From Pseudorhodoplanes sinuspersici (GTDB lineage Bacteria > Pseudomonadota > Alphaproteobacteria > Rhizobiales > Xanthobacteraceae), in contig NZ_CP021112.1 of assembly GCF_002119765.1 (NCBI RefSeq), forward strand, positions 1,978,501 to 2,042,500: a DNA stretch of 64,000 nt, read 5' to 3'. Below the pieces are notes generated by a model. The model saw nothing but the letters and a program-made list of their open reading frames with translations, ran no database searches and was not told the DNA's origin. Positions 61,418 to 64,000 of this stretch are shown in pieces. Position 1 is the first letter of the stretch, and every line of letters starts with the position of its first letter. The position numbers and the translations under genes were made by a program.

Positions 61418-62239
61418 TTGCCCTCACTTCTGTCACGCCTCACGTTTTCGACTGCGGTGCTGCTGGCGTCGGTGCTGGTGCATCTTGGGTTGTTCGGCGT
61501 GATCGTGCTGGCGGACCGGCGCACGCCGCTGCAATCCGAAACGCGGCCCATCGATGTTGAGCTGGTGAAGCAGGACGAGGTGCCGGAGCCGCTCGAGCCC
61601 CCGAAAGTCGAGCCTCCCAAGCCGGCCCCTCCGGAGCCTGAGCCGCCGAAGGCGGAATTGCCTGAGCCGGAGCTTCCCAAGGCCGAAATGCCGAAACCTG
61701 CCGAGCAGCAGTCGGCGGCTGCGCCGCCGCTTCCGCCGCCTCCCGCGCCCATGCCGTCCGGTCAGGTTTCGCGGCCGCAGGAGCTTGAAGCCAAATCGGC
61801 CAGGGCCGAACCGCAGGCGCCGCCGGACAAGCCTGATCGTGTGGAAAAGCCGGCCGGCATTTCCGGAGGCCCGCCGAGCGAGAGCAAGTCGAAGCTGACG
61901 CCGGAAGAGATCGCAGCCCTGCGCGCCCAGGTGCAGAAATGCTGGAAATTGCCGGTCGGTATGCCCGGGGTGCTGGGGCTCGAACTGATTATCCGCGTCT
62001 CGTTCGGTCCCAAGGGCCAGCTTGCGGGCGAGCCGGTCATCCTGAAGGCGCCGGCGTCCGAACGCGGTCCGCTGCTCGCCGGTATCTCATTGAATGCGCT
62101 GAAGGATTGCGCGCCATACCGGATGCCGGCGGCGAAATACAAGGACTGGAAAGTGCTCGATCTGCGTTTCCTGGCGACCGGCATGACCGGCCTTGGTGTC
62201 GCGCCCAAGGTGCCGGCGGCGCCGCAGGCGAAGCGATAG
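61418..62239 (+). CDS. TonB/TolA-like envelope protein
   Basis: A 273-aa protein: one N-terminal TM helix (about 12-32, TAVLLASVLVHLGLFGVIVL), a long Pro/Glu/Lys linker (about 45-150; repeats such as PEPEPPKAELPEPELPKAEM), and a C-terminal globular domain with TPEEIAALRAQVQKCWKLPV, a TolA/TonB-C feature. It would span the periplasm. TolQRAB-Pal partners are absent from the window. Start TTG 61418 is 8 nt after CGGAG; no ATG gives the TM helix. Confidence 0.78.
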   Translation: MPSLLSRLTFSTAVLLASVLVHLGLFGVIVLADRRTPLQSETRPIDVELVKQDEVPEPLEPPKVEPPKPAPPEPEPPKAELPEPELPKAEMPKPAEQQSAAAPPLPPPPAPMPSGQVSRPQELEAKSARAEPQAPPDKPDRVEKPAGISGGPPSESKSKLTPEEIAALRAQVQKCWKLPVGMPGVLGLELIIRVSFGPKGQLAGEPVILKAPASERGPLLAGISLNALKDCAPYRMPAAKYKDWKVLDLRFLATGMTGLGVAPKVPAAPQAKR

Positions 62240-62300
62240 ACTCTTGCCTTAGAAATTATTGTGGCTATATATTTCTCATGAAATTATCTGGTGACAGCAC

Positions 62301-62681
62301 ATGAGGACCAAAAGCGCCCCCCAATCCGCCCCCGATGAAGCCACGGTCGTGACCAAGGCCGCGTTGCGCGCCGCCGACCGTCTCGGCATCAGGAACACGG
62401 TGTTGGCCCGCATTGTCGGCGTATCGGAGCCGACCGTCTCGCGCATGCGCCGCGGCGATTACCTGCTGACGAGGGATCAGAAGCCATTCGAACTCGCCGT
62501 CTTGTTCATCCGGCTCTATCGCTCGCTGGACGCGATCGTCGATGGCGACGACACCGTCGCACAAAGCTGGATGCAGAACGAGAACGCGGCCTTGAATGGC
62601 CGTCCGCTGACGCTCATCCAATCCGTGGCCGGTCTGATCAATGTCATCCAGTATCTCGACGCCCGACGCGCTCCTGTCTAA
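62301..62681 (+). CDS. Xre/MbcA/ParS-type antitoxin of a RES toxin pair
   Basis: A 126-aa antitoxin: N-terminal HTH (about 18-60; TKAALRAADRLGIRNTVLAR, VSEPTVSRMRRGDYLLTR) and a C-terminal toxin-binding DUF2384-like region (PFELAVLFIRLYRSLDAIVD, AQSWMQNENAALNGRPLTLI). Overlaps the toxin gene by 41 bp. The protein should bind its own promoter and the toxin. A/T-rich TATATATTTCTCATGAAATT precedes it. Confidence 0.9.
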   Translation: MRTKSAPQSAPDEATVVTKAALRAADRLGIRNTVLARIVGVSEPTVSRMRRGDYLLTRDQKPFELAVLFIRLYRSLDAIVDGDDTVAQSWMQNENAALNGRPLTLIQSVAGLINVIQYLDARRAPV

Positions 62682-63408
62682 CGCACACCGCGCCTCCGGC
62701 ACCTGCTGGCGTGTGATCGAGGCGCAGCACCGCGTCTCGACGATGAAGATCACCGATACGCACGCCGAGCAGGAGCTGCTTGAAAACCTGATCGAGCAGA
62801 GCAAGCCGAGCCTGCCGCCGGAATGCAAGGGGCTGCATTATCTCCTGGCGACACCGTTCCGCTATGGCGCGCCCTATCCGCATGGATCGCGCTTTCGCCG
62901 CGCTGGACTCACGCCCGGCGTGTTCTATGCTTCGAAGCAGGTGGAAACCGCGATTGCCGAGACAGCGTTCTGGCGATTGCTGTTCTATGCCGATTCACCC
63001 GACACGCCGTGGCCTTCGAACGCCGGTGAATATACCGCTTTCGCGGTTCAATATGCGACCAGCCGGGCGATCGATCTGACACGACCGCCACTCGATGCAC
63101 GGAACGATGAGTGGATGCATCCGACCAAGCTTGATGCGTGTCAGACGCTGGCTGAAAGGGCGCGTGAAGCAAATATCGAGGCGATCCGCTACGCGTCGGT
63201 GCGCGATCCGAAGCATCGGCTGAATGTCGCATTGCTCACCTGCCACGCGTTCTCGGTGAAACAGGAAACGGCGCGGCAGACCTGGCGCATCCATCTCGGC
63301 GCAAACGGCGTGCGCACGCAATGCGAGATGCCGAAACTGTTGATTGATTTCGATCGCAAGGTTTTTGCGAGCGATCCGCGTATCGCGAAGATGACGTGGG
63401 AGAGGTGA
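62641..63408 (+). CDS. RES-domain toxin (NAD-consuming)
   Basis: A 255-aa RES-fold protein: FRYGAPYPHGSRFRRAGLTP, VFYASKQVETAIAETAFWRL with the conserved Arg, Tyr and Glu of the family, and WMHPTKLDACQTLAERAREA. Known RES toxins degrade NAD+ or transfer ADP-ribose. ATG 62641 lies within the antitoxin gene, so the pair is translationally linked, toxin second. The stop at 63408 is 3 bp before a family A repeat. Confidence 0.88.
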   Translation: MSSSISTPDALLSNAHRASGTCWRVIEAQHRVSTMKITDTHAEQELLENLIEQSKPSLPPECKGLHYLLATPFRYGAPYPHGSRFRRAGLTPGVFYASKQVETAIAETAFWRLLFYADSPDTPWPSNAGEYTAFAVQYATSRAIDLTRPPLDARNDEWMHPTKLDACQTLAERAREANIEAIRYASVRDPKHRLNVALLTCHAFSVKQETARQTWRIHLGANGVRTQCEMPKLLIDFDRKVFASDPRIAKMTWER

Positions 63409-63411
63409 GTG

Positions 63412-63480
63412 TTAGAGCATTTTCGAGCGAAGTGGATACCGGTTCGCGTGAACAAATGCGTCAAAACAAAAAGCTAGAGC
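63412..63480. repeat. Dispersed repeat, family A variant
   Basis: GTTAGAGCATTTTCGAGCGA ... GATACCGGTTCGCGTGAA ... GCGTCAAAACAAAAAGCTAG. This sequence type is very widespread between Hyphomicrobiales genes. A partial reverse copy lies at 44699-44734. Confidence 0.8.
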
Positions 63481-63481
63481 C

Positions 63482-63506
63482 CCGGCTTTGATTCCATCAA
63501 AGCCGG
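63482..63506. terminator. Hairpin between convergent RES toxin and MarR genes
   Basis: CCGGCTTTGAT (63482-63492) and ATCAAAGCCGG (63496-63506), perfect 11-bp arms. On the minus strand a T-rich tract (TTTTTGTTTT) follows after about 12 nt, so termination of the MarR gene is plausible. Confidence 0.6.
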
Positions 63507-63528
63507 ATAGGCTCTGGGAGGGGGCTCC

Positions 63529-63999
63529 TTACTCGTTGCTGGACACCACGCGCAGCGGTGCGCGCGAATACTCATTGTTCAGCTCGACGAGGAGTGTGAG
63601 CGTGCGCATAAAATTCCGCTGCTCCTCAACGGGAAGTCTGCCCAGAAGACGTTTCATGGCTCTGCGGACGCAGGGCTCAACAGCGGCAAGGAGACGAGCG
63701 CCCTCCCGCGTGAGTTTCACCAGCTTCACCCGCTTGTCGTGAGGGCTTCCCGTACGCTCGATTAAGCCCTTGGCTTCAAGCCGCTCCAAAACCTGGCCAA
63801 GCGTCGAGCGATCGAAGGCGATCAAGTAAGAAATCCGGGTGGCATCAATCCCCGGATGTTCATTCAGCGCGGCCAGACACGCGTACTGGACCGGCGTGAT
63901 GTCGAACTCCGCGCACTCCTCCATAAACATTCCCACCACGATCTGGTGAGCGCGGCGGATAAGATGTCCCGGCTTTGAATAGATCACGTCCATCGTCAT
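63529..63999 (-). CDS. MarR-family transcriptional regulator
   Basis: A 156-aa MarR protein: QIVVGMFMEECAEFDITPVQ, ISYLIAFDRSTLGQVLERLE (recognition helix), LIERTGSPHDKRVKLVKLTREG (wing). The start is MTMDVIYSKPG at 63999 or MDVIYSKPG at 63993. The promoter and target genes lie beyond the window edge, so its ligand cannot be inferred. Distinct from the MarR protein at 53748. Confidence 0.9.
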   Translation of the reverse strand: MTMDVIYSKPGHLIRRAHQIVVGMFMEECAEFDITPVQYACLAALNEHPGIDATRISYLIAFDRSTLGQVLERLEAKGLIERTGSPHDKRVKLVKLTREGARLLAAVEPCVRRAMKRLLGRLPVEEQRNFMRTLTLLVELNNEYSRAPLRVVSSNE

Positions 64000-64000
64000 T

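Noticed and set aside
62301-63408. Genomic island or prophage around the toxin-antitoxin pair
   Set aside because: No integrase, tRNA, attachment repeats or phage genes nearby.

Overview
The window looks like chromosomal DNA from an alphaproteobacterium of the order Hyphomicrobiales (Rhizobiales), near the Bradyrhizobium / Rhodopseudomonas / Xanthobacteraceae group. The evidence is high GC by eye, dense genes with 4-bp ATGA overlaps, several TTG and GTG starts, and many dispersed hairpin repeats of the kind common in that group. Gene content agrees: aerobic CoA-dependent aromatic degradation, an OtsBA trehalose operon, and CHASE2 cyclase / FecR / type I secretion genes. I see no tRNA, rRNA, CRISPR array, prophage or IS transposase. 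The placement is inference from gene content and repeats, not from a marker gene.

Layout. 1-2960: arsenic resistance operon on the minus strand (arsR, Trx-type arsenate reductase, acr3, glutaredoxin-type arsC, arsH cut by the window edge) with a perfect operator over the arsR start. 2961-5660: a structured RNA leader and TSUP permease, a methyltransferase, and an ArsR/SRPBCC pair. 5783-12325: benzoyl-CoA epoxidation (box) cluster: boxR, alpha/beta hydrolase, boxC, boxB, boxA. 12422-17607: two VOC proteins, serine-glyoxylate-type aminotransferase, and a large FAD/Fe-S dehydrogenase that carries an in-frame palindromic repeat. 17762-23543: outer-membrane-like protein, orphan sensory-rhodopsin-transducer-family protein, and the otsB-GH15-otsA trehalose operon. 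23899-28955: enolase-superfamily gene, then a Gfo/Idh/MocA - DUF993 - TIM-barrel sugar cassette of unknown substrate. 29305-41231: CsbD, a LapG-type protease, then a module on the minus strand: FecR/VCBS/RTX-like secreted protein, type I ABC exporter, HlyD adaptor, CHASE2 cyclase, MBL hydrolase, and a Popeye-like membrane cyclic-nucleotide-binding protein. 41546-44995: flavin monooxygenase, acetyltransferase, glycosyltransferase, small membrane protein. 45110-58583: aromatic-acid ABC importer plus a 2-aminobenzoyl-CoA (anthranilate) pathway. 58716-63999: TetR/SDR/MFS unit, a TolA/TonB-like protein, a RES-Xre toxin-antitoxin pair and a MarR regulator.

How the genes may work together. The box genes and the anthranilate genes both activate an aromatic acid to its CoA thioester and then open or reduce the ring aerobically. 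The window holds one aryl-CoA ligase (56323-57966). A palindrome found twice in the divergent promoter region at 52806-52983 recurs, with 18 of 21 positions conserved, in front of the ABC importer at 45716-45736. This suggests that the MarR protein encoded at 53748 controls uptake and catabolism together. The strongest candidate for an undescribed system is the 30438-41231 block, where cyclic nucleotide synthesis, a possible hydrolase and a membrane receptor lie beside a dedicated type I secretion system and its probable substrate.
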